From assembly GCA_016711605.1 (NCBI GenBank), contig JADJSS010000002.1, positions 1 to 64,000 of the forward strand: a stretch of DNA of 64,000 nucleotides. The letters are read 5' to 3'. Positions 45,884-55,506 of the stretch are shown here, one piece after another; the first letter of the stretch is position 1; each line of letters begins with the position of its first letter. The notes beneath the pieces are model-generated. The model saw only the letters and a program-made list of their open reading frames with translations. It ran no database searches and was not told where the DNA came from. The position numbers and the translations under genes were made by a program. This DNA comes from Saprospirales bacterium. GTDB lineage: Bacteria > Bacteroidota > Bacteroidia > Chitinophagales > JADIYW01.

Positions 45884-46692
45884 ATGAGAAGTTACCTATT
45901 TTTGGTTGTTTTTGTAATTACAAATGTATCAATAGCAAATTCACAAGAGCTAAATAAAACAAAGAGCAACACTACTAATTCAAAGAAATCTGTAGTAGTT
46001 AATACAAAACAATCCACTTTGCCTACTACTAATACTAAGAAAACCGTAACACCTAAAGCAGGATTTGAAGGTGTTACCATTTTCCTAGTACTGAGACTTC
46101 CTATACAATAGATACACTTATTAAAAAAAATTCAGGCACTATTGACAAACAGTATTTAGGTGGAATTTGGTTTTATTTAAAAACATCAAGTATTGGGAAA
46201 GATAAAAATCTTACAACAATTGTAAGAGCCTATTTTAACGATTTAGACCAAGAGCTTTACAATTCTAAAAAGGAAACTAAACAGGTGAATCTTTTATCTG
46301 ATGATCAGATGATGTCTGACGCAGTAAATTTTAATAAAATAGAAGCAGAAAAATTAGGAAGACCAACCTTAGAACCAACTGAATCTTTAATTGTATTTGA
46401 TCCTAATGTTCAATATTTAATATTTGATAAAGATGGCGAAAATGAAGATATTCTATCAATTAGAAAACAAACACCTAGTAATGAAATTATGGTTTTAACA
46501 ACTTCAGATATTAGGGTTAACATTAAAGCAAACCCAAAAAACAATAACATTTATTATATTATAAAAGATTTTAATAGTGGCGTTGAAAAAGAATTCTTAC
46601 TTTTAGAATTATCAGAAAGTAAAATGACACTTTGTGATTTAAAGTACAACGAAGTTCATTTTTTTGATAAAAGTGGTATTCATGCTAAATAA
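45884..46692 (+). pseudogene. small secreted protein gene, frameshifted
   Basis: The first frame (45884-46111) gives a signal peptide MRSYLFLVVFVITNVSIANS and a Lys/Thr/Ser-rich linker, then runs into a stop. The second frame is open from about 46069 to 46692 (FPSTETSYTIDTLIKKNSG ... HFFDKSGIHAK), well before its first GTG at 46285. Adding one T at 46074-46075 (GTTACC to GTTTACC) joins them as EGVYHFPSTETS and gives a protein of 269 residues. I recognise no family; the C-terminal part looks like a mixed alpha/beta domain (SLIVFDPNVQYLIFDKDGEN). Whether the break is real or a sequencing slip is unresolved. An AT-rich hairpin at 46728-46748 follows. Confidence 0.65.
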
Positions 46693-46727
46693 TGGATACT
46701 AGACTTTAATATAAAACATACACATCT

Positions 46728-46748
46728 AAAAAACACTCTCTGTTTTTT
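46728..46748 (+). terminator. probable weak terminator
   Basis: AAAAAACA (46728-46735), loop CTCTC, TGTTTTTT (46741-46748): an eight-pair stem ending in T6, 36 bases after the stop of the small secreted gene. The stem is AT-rich, so efficiency is uncertain. Confidence 0.5.
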
Positions 46749-46916
46749 ACTAATAAAATAAATTATAAAAATTTAATTTATATTGTACTTATGTTACATA
46801 CATAAAGTTTTAAACTTTAATTGAATTAGCTGATACATTGAAGTATCCATATCTTGACATGTGTTACTATAATACTATATATATATACACAGTACACTTC
46901 TATTCCTTTACTTTAT

Positions 46917-46924
46917 TAAATTTG
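46917..46924 (+). promoter_or_regulatory. possible -7 promoter box
   Basis: TAAATTTG fits TAnnTTTG and lies 50 bases before the ATG of the 659-residue T9SS gene. No clear -33 TTG is found at the proper distance. Confidence 0.3.
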
Positions 46925-46974
46925 CAATGTGATATCTTTATTACAAAAAGATAACTATCTACTAAATTAACTTT

Positions 46975-48954
46975 ATGCATAAAACCTCTACATTTTTATT
47001 ACTTTATTTAATATGCAACTATTTATCGGCACAGATAAATTTGACGGCATTATCACCAACGGTGAACGAGAATTTTAATACATTGCCCAACTCAGGTGCA
47101 TCTACAACCTGGACAGATAACTCTACATTAGCAAATTGGTACAGCGATAGAGCCAGTTTTATTATTAATGATGGTTCAGTTGCCACTGTTGGATTGCAGA
47201 GTTTTGGTGCGAGTGCCTCCACAGAAAGAGCATTAGGATCTGTTGGTGGAACCACACATTTTGCCATTAGATTAAAGAATAATGATGTTCAAAATATTGT
47301 TTCGTTGGATGTTAGTTTTGTTGGAGAACAGTGGCGTGAAAACATAAACCCAAGCATACTCGAATTTCAATATCAGGTAGTAAATGCTGGTGGAATTACT
47401 GACGCAAATGCGCCAACCACAGGATGGATTGCCGTTAGTGCTTTAGATTTTGCTCAAAAATTTAATAGTACAGCACAAGCATTAAATGGTAATTTATCTA
47501 CCAACCAAACAAATAAAAGTTTTAATGTATCATTAACTGCAACATCAGGACAAGAAATATGGTTGCGCTGGAAATTAGTAGCAGGTTCTAACAAATGTGG
47601 TTTAGGAATCGATAACTTGAGTGTTACTGCCAATTATCCAAGTGGTTGCTCTGCACCAAGTTTGCAAGCTAGCAATATTACATTTTCTGCATTATCTCCG
47701 TTAAATTTTAATATAGGTTGTACTGCAGGCAATGGTACTGCACGTTTAATTATTGGGAAACAAGGAAGTCTACCTGCAGCACCTTCTCAAAGTGATGATT
47801 ATAGTGGTTTTGATAATACAACATGGAATACTATTATACCGACTAGTAATGAAATACCACCTGCTGGCTCTAATCAATATGCGCTATATGATGGTACAGG
47901 AAATAGTATAAATGTATCTGCACTGCTTCCAGAAACCCAATATTGCTTTAGTATTTTTGAATATCAAGGTTTGCATTGTTATAATTTAACACCTGTAAGC
48001 AGATGTATTTTTTCATTAAGTACAGAACCAACTTTGAACAGTAATATTTTAACAGCTAATGTTGTATCTGCCACACAAATTAATTTAAATTTCCAATCCA
48101 TGGTTGCGGTTGGCTTGCCAGTTACCAATCATGGTTATATCATTTTGCAAAAAACGGGCTCCGTACCAACAGAAATTCCTGTAGATGCAACTGGTTATAT
48201 AGTTGGCAGTACTATTGGAACAGCAAAAGTAGCAGCAATAATTACCAACCCTAATGCTACAAGTATTAGCATTGCTTCTTTATTATCCAGTACACAATAT
48301 TGTTTTACCATTTATTCTTACAGATGGAATGGTAGTGATTCTGGAACCATAAATTACTACACACCAGTTGTTGTTCCAAATACATGTGGTATCATGCTAC
48401 CTGTAGAACTAGTAAGTTTTACTGGTAGTTGTTTACAAAATAATGAAGTAGAATTGCAATGGACAACTGCAAGTGAGCAAAATAGCGATTCGTTTTTTAT
48501 TGAAAAATCAACAGATGGGTCTAATTTTATAATTATTGGCAGTGTTGCTGCAGCAGGTAATTCTACTGAAGTAAGAAAATATTCATTTACTGATTTTGAA
48601 ATTTCATCTTCTAAAAACTATTACAGAATAACTATACTTGATAAAGACAATAGCATTGATAAATCAAAAATAATTCAGATAAAATGCTCTGAAGACGAAG
48701 AGATTAAAAGTTACTATTCTAATTTAACTGATGATATTATTATAGAACTGAATGCTGTAATGGAAAAAGATATCTATATAAACCTCATCGATATAACAGG
48801 TAAATCATTTTTCCATGCAAACAGAAAAACAACTATTGGTATCAATAAAATCAGAGTACCAATAAAACATTCTATGCCAAATGGAATTTATATTGTTTCA
48901 ATTAAAGATGGAAGCAATAGTTTTACAAAGAAGATTCTATTAAATAGAAAATAG
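46975..48954 (+). CDS. T9SS type A sorting domain protein
   Basis: 659 residues. Signal peptide at 1-19 (MHKTSTFLLLYLICNYLSA). Residues 20-225 form a jelly-roll-like domain seen in many Bacteroidota cargo proteins (VNENFNTLPNSGASTTWTDN; ERALGSVGGTTHFAIRLKN; EIWLRWKLVAGSNKCGLGID). Two fibronectin type III-like domains follow (about 228-345 and 350-480; PETQYCFSIFEYQG, SSTQYCFTIYSYRW). The C-terminus has LPVELVSFTGSCLQNNEVEL, LQWTTASEQNSDSFFIEKS and a final sorting domain (INLIDITGKSFFHAN ... MPNGIYIVSIKDGSNSF). Exported and attached at the surface or released; ligand unknown. Frame intact. It stands alone between long AT-rich gaps. Confidence 0.87.
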   Translation: MHKTSTFLLLYLICNYLSAQINLTALSPTVNENFNTLPNSGASTTWTDNSTLANWYSDRASFIINDGSVATVGLQSFGASASTERALGSVGGTTHFAIRLKNNDVQNIVSLDVSFVGEQWRENINPSILEFQYQVVNAGGITDANAPTTGWIAVSALDFAQKFNSTAQALNGNLSTNQTNKSFNVSLTATSGQEIWLRWKLVAGSNKCGLGIDNLSVTANYPSGCSAPSLQASNITFSALSPLNFNIGCTAGNGTARLIIGKQGSLPAAPSQSDDYSGFDNTTWNTIIPTSNEIPPAGSNQYALYDGTGNSINVSALLPETQYCFSIFEYQGLHCYNLTPVSRCIFSLSTEPTLNSNILTANVVSATQINLNFQSMVAVGLPVTNHGYIILQKTGSVPTEIPVDATGYIVGSTIGTAKVAAIITNPNATSISIASLLSSTQYCFTIYSYRWNGSDSGTINYYTPVVVPNTCGIMLPVELVSFTGSCLQNNEVELQWTTASEQNSDSFFIEKSTDGSNFIIIGSVAAAGNSTEVRKYSFTDFEISSSKNYYRITILDKDNSIDKSKIIQIKCSEDEEIKSYYSNLTDDIIIELNAVMEKDIYINLIDITGKSFFHANRKTTIGINKIRVPIKHSMPNGIYIVSIKDGSNSFTKKILLNRK

Positions 48955-48983
48955 ATTTCTATTGTTCTTGTTTTCCTATTTTT

Positions 48984-49047
48984 TCACGCAAAGGCGCTAA
49001 GTTTTATTATTTTTATCTTTCTCACGCAAAGGCGCAAAGAACGCAAA
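48984..49047. repeat. direct repeats of CACGCAAAGGCGC family
   Basis: TCACGCAAAGGCGC occurs twice, 38 bases apart; the second copy continues AAAGAACGCAAAA. The reverse complement (TTTGCGCCTTTGCGTGA) belongs to a CTTTGCG-type sequence that I know as very frequent between genes in Bacteroidota. Compare 59207-59325. Confidence 0.55.
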
Positions 49048-49160
49048 ATTATTATTGTAATAAAAGACCGAGTATGATAGTAGTAAAAAACGGTTCAATT
49101 CTAAAACAAACAGCTACTTTTCTTTGTCACTTTTTGATGCCAAAAAGTAACCAAAAAGCA

Positions 49161-49292
49161 TTTGTGAAAAGCAAGGCAATTTTTAATCTTATTTTCCTAC
49201 GGAAAAGATTAAAACCGCTGATAAAATGAACGCAGATGCTTCAAAGCAAAACGCTTCGTTCATTTTACAGCTATTGCTGTGCTTTTCACAAA
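49161..49292. repeat. branched palindromic element
   Basis: Outer arms TTTGTGAAAAGCA (49161-49173) and TGCTTTTCACAAA (49280-49292) pair perfectly over 13 bases. Inside are three further stems: TTTTAATC...TTTTCC with GGAAAAGATTAAAA (about 49181-49214), TAAAATGAACG (49222-49232) with CGTTCATTTTA (49257-49267), and ACAGC-TATT-GCTGT (49267-49280). Together they fold as a closed multi-branch structure of 132 bases. It could be a mobile palindromic repeat or a structured RNA. Confidence 0.55.
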
Positions 49293-49434
49293 CCTAACTC
49301 TTTTGCGATTCAGAACTTTGCATTTTTCATTTTTCTATTCTGATACAATCTATTCAATTTTTAGCTGTATATTCTAGAACTTAGTCCAAAAAACGTAATA
49401 TTGGCTTGGTAATTCTATCATCAAAAACATCAAA

Positions 49435-49454
49435 GTGCCAGTAAAAACTGGCAC
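49435..49454 (-). terminator. stem-loop after T9SS propeller gene
   Basis: GTGCCAGT-AAAA-ACTGGCAC, a perfect eight-pair stem 41 bases past the stop of the minus-strand gene. The following minus-strand sequence is only moderately T-rich, so it is a likely but not ideal terminator. Confidence 0.55.
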
Positions 49455-49495
49455 CTCGAAAAAATAAAACTATGAAAAGAGAGATAAACTTTTGT

Positions 49496-52400
49496 TTATT
49501 TAATTACCTTAAATGTTTCTTTATTTCCATTGATATCTGTTGCATATACTACATAAACGCCATTTGGCAAGCCAGACATATCAGTATTATATTGCGTTTC
49601 ATTGTTGTTTAATAACATTGCTAATTGTCCATTTAAATTATAGACACTAGCGTTTACCGGCAAAGTAGCTGTTATGCTTAATGTTTGCTGATTTATCCAT
49701 GCTTTTATCGTATTCGTTGTCGTCTCCTCTTTAGTTGCTTTTATTAATACAATATCTGAATACTGATAATTGCCATTGAAATCATTTTGTTTTAAACGAT
49801 AGTAGTTATCGCCATTTACATACTCTCTATCATCAAAAGTATATTTTTTTATTGATGATGAATTACCACTGCCATTCACTTCACCAATTTTCACGAATTG
49901 ATTATTTTCATCCATTCTCTCTATTTCAAAATTTTTACAATTCATTTCTGAAGCTGTTGACCAATCTAACTGAATGACTTTTTTCGGTTCGATGAAATTT
50001 CCTGCTAAAGAAGTTAATTGAACAGGTAATGTTGATACAGGTAAAGTAATTAAGAAAATACCGCTAAATGCTGTTGCGTTAAAAGAAAGTTCCCACATAT
50101 TTATAGAGGCATTCCATGTTAACGTATATTTTGAGTTATCGAAATATTCTGTTGCGCCAGAATAAGTGCCAGGTAATTTGCTTACAGAAGTACCATGACA
50201 TTGCATAACAACGATGTTAAGCATTCCTGTTATATCTGTTGAATTTGCAGGCATTTTGGCAAAACTTGGAAGTACATTTGTATTGTAATGCGTAAAATCA
50301 GATTGTTGAATATAAATAGTGACTTTGGCTGCACCAGAAGAAACTGGTGTGATGTCCCAATGACGACGAGCATAAGGTTGACCTGATGCTGATTGTAAAG
50401 TTGGATCTATAAATAAATTGGCTGTTGTTGCACCTAATATGTTTCCACCTGTATTATCTTTAACTTTTGCAATCACTTCAGCAGTAGTATTGTCGCATAA
50501 AAATCTTTCTGCGCCATCTGCTATACTTAATGAAGTAGAGGCATTTGCATTTGCTGGTGTTACCGTAAAAGGATTAGACTTTACTAAGCAAGACCCAACT
50601 GTTGTTGATAATTTATAGGTTCCAAAATTTATTGGATAGATAAAATCATTTGTTTCACCACTTATATTGCTACCATTTAATTGCCATTGTTTTGTTGCGT
50701 AAGACTGCAATCCAACTGCTTGAAAGTTTTTACCAATATTACAAACTTGATTGACGCCAGAAAGTGTTGGCGATTCGTTTACAATAATATTAGAAATGGT
50801 ATCACCAATAAAAGATGGAGAAGAATTTATAATAACACGGATTTTATAGGTACCTGGTGCAACAGAGTTGGGTATTGAATATGGAATATCGACATTTGTG
50901 GCAGAAGGTAAACTTGAACCTAAGATAGTAGGTGTAGAGAAATTACCTGAAGCATCACTTAATTGTACCTGAATTGGATTGGACCCTAAATTATTACAGT
51001 TTATTTTAACTTTAGTGGTATCAATAGCAGCACGGCATAATACGGTTTGATTTAATGTATACTTCATTGGAAGTATTTTCAATTTCACAATCCAATAATC
51101 TTCAGAACCATAATTAGGAGAAGTTTTGTTTCCGGATGCTGTAGATTGAGAAAAACCTGCAATAATAAATCCACCATCAGAAGTATAGGTCATAGCATTT
51201 GCTTGCTCGCCACCAATACCACCAAAAGATTCCTGGATAATTTCATCACCATTAGCTTCTAAGCTAATTACCCACATATCACTACCACCAAAAGCAACAG
51301 ATGTTTTGTTTCCTGATATTCCTGCAGCGCTTCCACTAATAAGGTAGCTACCATCACTTGCTTCTTTTAAACACATGCTTGGATCTATAGATGTTGTTCC
51401 ATACGTTTTTTGCCAGCTAATAGCTGCTCCATTTGCTTTAACAATCCACATATCTTTTAGGCCATAATTTACAGTTGTTTTATTTCCACTTAAACCAGAC
51501 TCAGAAGTTCCAGTTAGAATAATATTATCATCAGAGGTTAGAATCATGTCCTGAAAAATATCATCCTGCGCACCACCATAAGAATTTTGACTAATTAATG
51601 TACCTGTTGCATTAATTTCTACTAACCAATAATCTGCTAAGCCAAATTGTGTACTGGTTTTTACACCTGAACCAGAAGCTGAACGTGAGTAACCACCTAA
51701 TAATATGTTTCCATTTTGTTTTGTTGCAATTCTTAATGCTACGTCTTCAGCAGATCCACCGTATGTATTTTCCCAAACTTTTACACCAGAAGTATTGACT
51801 TTAATAATCCAATAATCAAATCCACCATAGTTTGGAGAAGTTTTATTGACATCTGTAGAAGATAAAGATGAACCTACAATTAAATAGCTACCATCTTCTG
51901 TTGTTTTTACATCATACGCATAATCTGCTAATGTACCACCAAATGTTCTATCCCATGATTTTACACCGTTTGATGTTAGTTTAACAACCCAAATATCATA
52001 ATTACCATTATTAGGTGCTGTTTTATTTCCACCAATACCAGATTGTGAGATGCCTACCAATAAATAACCACCATCAGCAGTTTGTATAGCTGATTTTAAT
52101 TCTTCGTGTTGTGTGCCACCATAAGAGAATTGCCATAACATATTTCTATTACTATCGATTTTTGCTACATAGTAATCACCTAAACCATTTGTACTTACTG
52201 TTTTATTTCCGCTTGCCATTGATGAAGAAGTTCCTGCTAATAAAAAACCGCCATCTCTAACACTTACAATTTTTAGAAGTTGATCTGATCCAGAGCCACC
52301 TAATGATAATTCCCAATCTTTTTGAATTAAATCTGTATTACAGCCACATCTATTGCTTATAATAAATTGCTTAAACGTATTGGCACCTGTTATTGCTGGG

Positions 52401-52747
52401 CTTGTACTTACAATTCGGATTCTGTAACCAGTTCCTGCTGCTATATTCGTTGGAATAACACAAGTAGTAGTCAGGTTTTGTGCCGTTGCAACTCCTGACC
52501 AAGTATAAGAACCAATTGAAGTTGGTGCTGTAAAGGAACCTGTTTTATCGCTTAATTGAATTTGAAAAACATTACCAGCATTAAAAGTTCCATTTAAATT
52601 ATAGCTAACTTCTATAGGTTGACCAGAACACAATAATTCTGTTGGATTCGTTTCTGTTATAGCTATGGTTTGTGCTTTTGCTGAATTCGCGTATGCTATG
52701 CCTATAATAGTAAGCACAACACACAACGTGTGTAAATAGGGTTTCAT
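49496..52747 (-). CDS. T9SS type A protein with seven-bladed propeller
   Basis: 1083 residues. Signal peptide ends at about residue 25 (IGIAYANSAKAQ). Next is a beta-sandwich domain (LCSGQPIEVSYNL ... FQIQLSDKTGSFTAPTSIG). From about residue 147 to 560 come exactly seven repeats of about 58 residues: GG..D....I.T.DGGYLL.G.S.S...GNKT....G..DYWVVK....G...W, predicting a seven-bladed beta-propeller. A second copy of the N-terminal sandwich follows (VQLSDASGNFSTPTILGS), then an Ig-like domain, and the usual LPVQLTSLAGNF ... LDWSTASEMNCKNFEIERM linker and type A sorting domain (ASVYNLNGQLAMLLNN ... LPNGVYVVYATD). Secreted surface protein with unknown ligand. It is preceded by a 5' hairpin at 52759-52788. 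Confidence 0.88.
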   Translation of the reverse strand: MKPYLHTLCVVLTIIGIAYANSAKAQTIAITETNPTELLCSGQPIEVSYNLNGTFNAGNVFQIQLSDKTGSFTAPTSIGSYTWSGVATAQNLTTTCVIPTNIAAGTGYRIRIVSTSPAITGANTFKQFIISNRCGCNTDLIQKDWELSLGGSGSDQLLKIVSVRDGGFLLAGTSSSMASGNKTVSTNGLGDYYVAKIDSNRNMLWQFSYGGTQHEELKSAIQTADGGYLLVGISQSGIGGNKTAPNNGNYDIWVVKLTSNGVKSWDRTFGGTLADYAYDVKTTEDGSYLIVGSSLSSTDVNKTSPNYGGFDYWIIKVNTSGVKVWENTYGGSAEDVALRIATKQNGNILLGGYSRSASGSGVKTSTQFGLADYWLVEINATGTLISQNSYGGAQDDIFQDMILTSDDNIILTGTSESGLSGNKTTVNYGLKDMWIVKANGAAISWQKTYGTTSIDPSMCLKEASDGSYLISGSAAGISGNKTSVAFGGSDMWVISLEANGDEIIQESFGGIGGEQANAMTYTSDGGFIIAGFSQSTASGNKTSPNYGSEDYWIVKLKILPMKYTLNQTVLCRAAIDTTKVKINCNNLGSNPIQVQLSDASGNFSTPTILGSSLPSATNVDIPYSIPNSVAPGTYKIRVIINSSPSFIGDTISNIIVNESPTLSGVNQVCNIGKNFQAVGLQSYATKQWQLNGSNISGETNDFIYPINFGTYKLSTTVGSCLVKSNPFTVTPANANASTSLSIADGAERFLCDNTTAEVIAKVKDNTGGNILGATTANLFIDPTLQSASGQPYARRHWDITPVSSGAAKVTIYIQQSDFTHYNTNVLPSFAKMPANSTDITGMLNIVVMQCHGTSVSKLPGTYSGATEYFDNSKYTLTWNASINMWELSFNATAFSGIFLITLPVSTLPVQLTSLAGNFIEPKKVIQLDWSTASEMNCKNFEIERMDENNQFVKIGEVNGSGNSSSIKKYTFDDREYVNGDNYYRLKQNDFNGNYQYSDIVLIKATKEETTTNTIKAWINQQTLSITATLPVNASVYNLNGQLAMLLNNNETQYNTDMSGLPNGVYVVYATDINGNKETFKVIK

Positions 52748-52758
52748 GATGTAGGGTT

Positions 52759-52788
52759 TAAATGTTATTCAATATTAAATAACATTTA
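52759..52788 (-). promoter_or_regulatory. hairpin next to start codon
   Basis: TAAATGTTATT (52759-52769) and AATAACATTTA (52778-52788) form an 11-pair stem with an 8-base loop ending 12 bases before the ATG at 52747 on the minus strand. It would cover the normal ribosome-entry zone. Confidence 0.5.
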
Positions 52789-52854
52789 GACTGACCGCAA
52801 TACTTCTGGTTTTATGATTGTGACGCTATTAAAAAGCAGAAATGAATTAGAATA

Positions 52855-52886
52855 AATAAAAAAAAATGAACTAACTAGTTCATTTT
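52855..52886. terminator. bidirectional terminator after glyA
   Basis: AAAAATGAACT (52861-52871), four-base loop, AGTTCATTTTT (52876-52886), preceded by A-rich sequence. It lies about 113 bases past the glyA stop codon on the minus strand. Confidence 0.65.
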
Positions 52887-52998
52887 TAATAGATTAAAAA
52901 ATATTATATTGTCTAGTTTTGTGACAAAAAATAGTTTTTACTTAATTTTATTTATTGATAATAATCAACCAGAAAATAACTATTTAACAAATTAAATT

Positions 52999-54267
52999 TT
53001 AATATAAAGGAAATTCTGACATAAATTTATTTATATTTTCTTTCAACTCTGTAATTAAACCACTGTTTGCTGGTTCTTTAATAATCAAATCTATCCATTC
53101 AACTACTTGAAGACAATCTTGTTCATTTAAGCCGCGTGTAGTAATTGCTGGAGTTCCGATTCTAATTCCAGATGTTATCAATGGTGATTTATCATCATAC
53201 GGAACCATATTTTTATTTACAGTAATATCTGCTAATCCAAGTGCTTTTTCGGCATCTTTTCCTGAAATGTTTTTATTTCGTAAATCAATTAACATTAAAT
53301 GATTGTCGGTTCCACCTGAAACCAAATTATAACCACGTTTTGTAAACTCATTTGCCATTACACGAGCGTTTAACATCACTTGGTCTGCATAAACACCAAA
53401 CTCATCGGTTAAACATTCACCAAATGCAACTGCCTTTGCAGCAATTACGTGTTCCAAAGGTCCACCTTGCATGCCTGGAAATACAGCAGAATTTAAAATG
53501 GTAGACATCATTTTTGTTTCGCCTTTTAATGTTTTTTCACCAAATGGATTCTCAAAATCTTTTCCCATAAAAATTACGCCTCCACGCGGACCACGCAAGG
53601 TCTTATGTGTGGTAGATGTTATAATATGGCAATGTGGAACTGGATTGTTTAATTTGCCTTTAGCAATTAAACCTGCTGGATGTGCAATATCCGCTAATAA
53701 TATTGCGCCTACTTTATCTGCAATTTCTCTAAATCGTTTATAATCCCAATCTCTTGCGTATGCTGATGCACCACAAACAATTAATTTAGGTTTTTCTTGT
53801 AAAGCAAGTTGTTCTACTTTATCCATATCAATTCTACCCGTTTCTTGTTCTACATTATAAAAAACAGGTCGAAAATGTTTTCCGGAAAAGTTAACTGGCG
53901 AACCATGCGATAAATGTCCACCATGCGATAAATTAAATCCTAAAATAGTATCACCTGGTTTTAAACAAGCTAAAAAAACAGCTGCGTTTGCTTGTGCGCC
54001 AGAATGTGGCTGTACATTTGCATATTCTGCGCCAAATAATTCGCACAATCTGTCAATTGCTAGTTGCTCAATTTGGTCAACAAACTCACAACCACCATAA
54101 TAGCGTTTGCCTGGATAACCTTCAGCATATTTATTGGTAAGGCAAGTACCCATGGCTTCCATTACTTGTTTGCTGGTAAAATTTTCTGATGCAATCAATT
54201 CAACACCAGTAATTTGGCGGTTTAATTCATCATTAATTAAGCTAAATATTTTTTTGTCGCGTTCCAT
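52999..54267 (-). CDS. glyA: serine hydroxymethyltransferase
   Basis: 422 residues, the standard bacterial length. It converts serine and tetrahydrofolate to glycine and 5,10-methylene-tetrahydrofolate, a main source of one-carbon units; cytoplasmic and PLP-dependent. Visible signatures: ELIASENFTSKQVMEAMG, YAEGYPGKRYYGGCEFVD, QPHSGAQANAAVFLACLKPG, LSHGGHLSHG, and the PLP-lysine motif STTHKTLRGPRGG (Lys near residue 227), then GGPLEHVIAAKAVAFGE and RIGTPAITTRG. Start ATG 54267 gives the expected N-terminus. It is divergent from the nucleotidyltransferase gene and closed by the terminator at 52855-52886. Confidence 0.97.
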   Translation of the reverse strand: MERDKKIFSLINDELNRQITGVELIASENFTSKQVMEAMGTCLTNKYAEGYPGKRYYGGCEFVDQIEQLAIDRLCELFGAEYANVQPHSGAQANAAVFLACLKPGDTILGFNLSHGGHLSHGSPVNFSGKHFRPVFYNVEQETGRIDMDKVEQLALQEKPKLIVCGASAYARDWDYKRFREIADKVGAILLADIAHPAGLIAKGKLNNPVPHCHIITSTTHKTLRGPRGGVIFMGKDFENPFGEKTLKGETKMMSTILNSAVFPGMQGGPLEHVIAAKAVAFGECLTDEFGVYADQVMLNARVMANEFTKRGYNLVSGGTDNHLMLIDLRNKNISGKDAEKALGLADITVNKNMVPYDDKSPLITSGIRIGTPAITTRGLNEQDCLQVVEWIDLIIKEPANSGLITELKENINKFMSEFPLY

Positions 54268-54339
54268 TTTGTAAAAATAAGAAATTGGTTATTAGTTGTA
54301 GGTTATTAGTTATAAGATTTTGAGAAAAGATAATATTGG

Positions 54340-54368
54340 TTTGATAAAATAAATATCGTATAACTTTT
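54340..54368 (+). promoter_or_regulatory. possible promoter of nucleotidyltransferase gene
   Basis: TTTG (54340-54343), 17 bases, then TAACTTTT (54361-54368), a one-mismatch version of TAnnTTTG, 25 bases before the ATG. Confidence 0.35.
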
Positions 54369-54393
54369 ACCAAATAACTTTTACCTTTAAACC

Positions 54394-55395
54394 ATGATAG
54401 CCATAATTCCTGTTGCTGGTGTTGGTACTAATTTGCGACCACATACCTACACGCAACCAAAATCATTGATTCCAATTGCTGGAAAACCTATTTTAGGTTT
54501 TATCATTGATCAATTAATGGAAATTGGTATTAAAGAATTTGTTTTTGTGATTGGTTATTTAGGCGAAAAAGTAAAAGAATACGTAGAAAAAGATTTTCCA
54601 AACATCAACAGAAAATATGTTACGCAAGAAACGCGCGAAGGTTTAGGTCACGCTATTTGGCTGACAAAAGATAGTATTAAAAAAAAGGAAGAAGTTATTA
54701 TTGTTTTAGGTGACACTATTATTGAAGTAGACTTGAAAGAATTTGCTGCATTAGAAACGTCTGCATTAGGAATAAAAAAAGTAAACGATCCACGAAAATT
54801 TGGTGTTGCAGAATTTGATACTGACGGAAACATTACAACTGTTGTAGAAAAACCCACGATACCAAAATCGAATTTAGCGTTGGTAGGTTTGTATAAAATT
54901 AAAGAATTTGATGCGTTGATAAAAGCAATTGAATTCAACATCAAAAACAACATCAGAAATAAACAAAACAACGAATTTACGCTAACCGATGGCTTGCAGG
55001 AAATGATTAAACATGGCGTAAAAGTACAAGGTTTTAAAGTGGATAATTGGTACGATTGCGGTCAGAAAGAAGTGTTACTGCAAACGAATGCATTGTTATT
55101 AAGAAAGAAAAAAAAATCAGCGTTAACGAAAAAGAATTTAGAGAATTGTATCGTTAGAGAACCTGTGCATATTGGAAAAAATGCTATTATCAAGAACTCT
55201 ATCATTGGTCCAAATGTTACGATTGGCGACCATGCATCTGTTTACGATTCGGTGGTGCGCGATTCAATTATTGGTAGCTACACAAAACTAACCGATGTGG
55301 TCTTGTTCAACTCGTTAATTGGCAGCGATTCAGTGATACAAGGTTCAACACAAAGTTTAAATATTGGCGATAATACTGAATTGGATTTGAGATAG
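54394..55395 (+). CDS. sugar-phosphate nucleotidyltransferase
   Basis: 333 residues. An N-terminal nucleotidyltransferase domain (about 1-240) precedes left-handed beta-helix hexapeptides (IGKNAIIKNSIIGPNVTIGD; about 255-330), as in RfbA/RmlA-like and GlmU-like enzymes that join a nucleotide to a sugar 1-phosphate for cell-envelope sugars. The nucleotide-binding loop reads PVAGVGTNLRPHTYTQPKSL, where the usual GTRLRP Arg is Asn. LGDTIIEVD replaces the common GD-N/G-F-loop and VVEKP and NWYDCGQKE are present. The substrate cannot be told from sequence alone. It stands before the exonuclease gene on the same strand, 111 bases apart, with no functional link obvious. Confidence 0.88.
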   Translation: MIAIIPVAGVGTNLRPHTYTQPKSLIPIAGKPILGFIIDQLMEIGIKEFVFVIGYLGEKVKEYVEKDFPNINRKYVTQETREGLGHAIWLTKDSIKKKEEVIIVLGDTIIEVDLKEFAALETSALGIKKVNDPRKFGVAEFDTDGNITTVVEKPTIPKSNLALVGLYKIKEFDALIKAIEFNIKNNIRNKQNNEFTLTDGLQEMIKHGVKVQGFKVDNWYDCGQKEVLLQTNALLLRKKKKSALTKKNLENCIVREPVHIGKNAIIKNSIIGPNVTIGDHASVYDSVVRDSIIGSYTKLTDVVLFNSLIGSDSVIQGSTQSLNIGDNTELDLR

Positions 55396-55506
55396 GTTAT
55401 GAAGTTATGTGTTATAAGGTAAAAAGTTATTAGGTAAAAAAAATAAAAATCATTCATCATAAATCATATGTCAAAACGGATAACTATTAACCGTTAATTT
55501 TTAATC

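Larger units (their letters stand above)
48955..49495. other. repeat-rich intergenic stretch
   Basis: 541 bases with no gene. It holds two TCACGCAAAGGCGC direct repeats (48984-48997, 49022-49035), a multi-stem palindromic element (49161-49292) and a stem-loop (49435-49454) after the neighbouring minus-strand gene. Confidence 0.7.

Noticed and set aside
54394..54480. Asn in place of Arg in the GxGTRLRP loop as loss of function
   Set aside because: The rest of the fold and motifs are intact, and I recall related Bacteroidota proteins also varying here, so a subfamily trait is more likely than inactivation.
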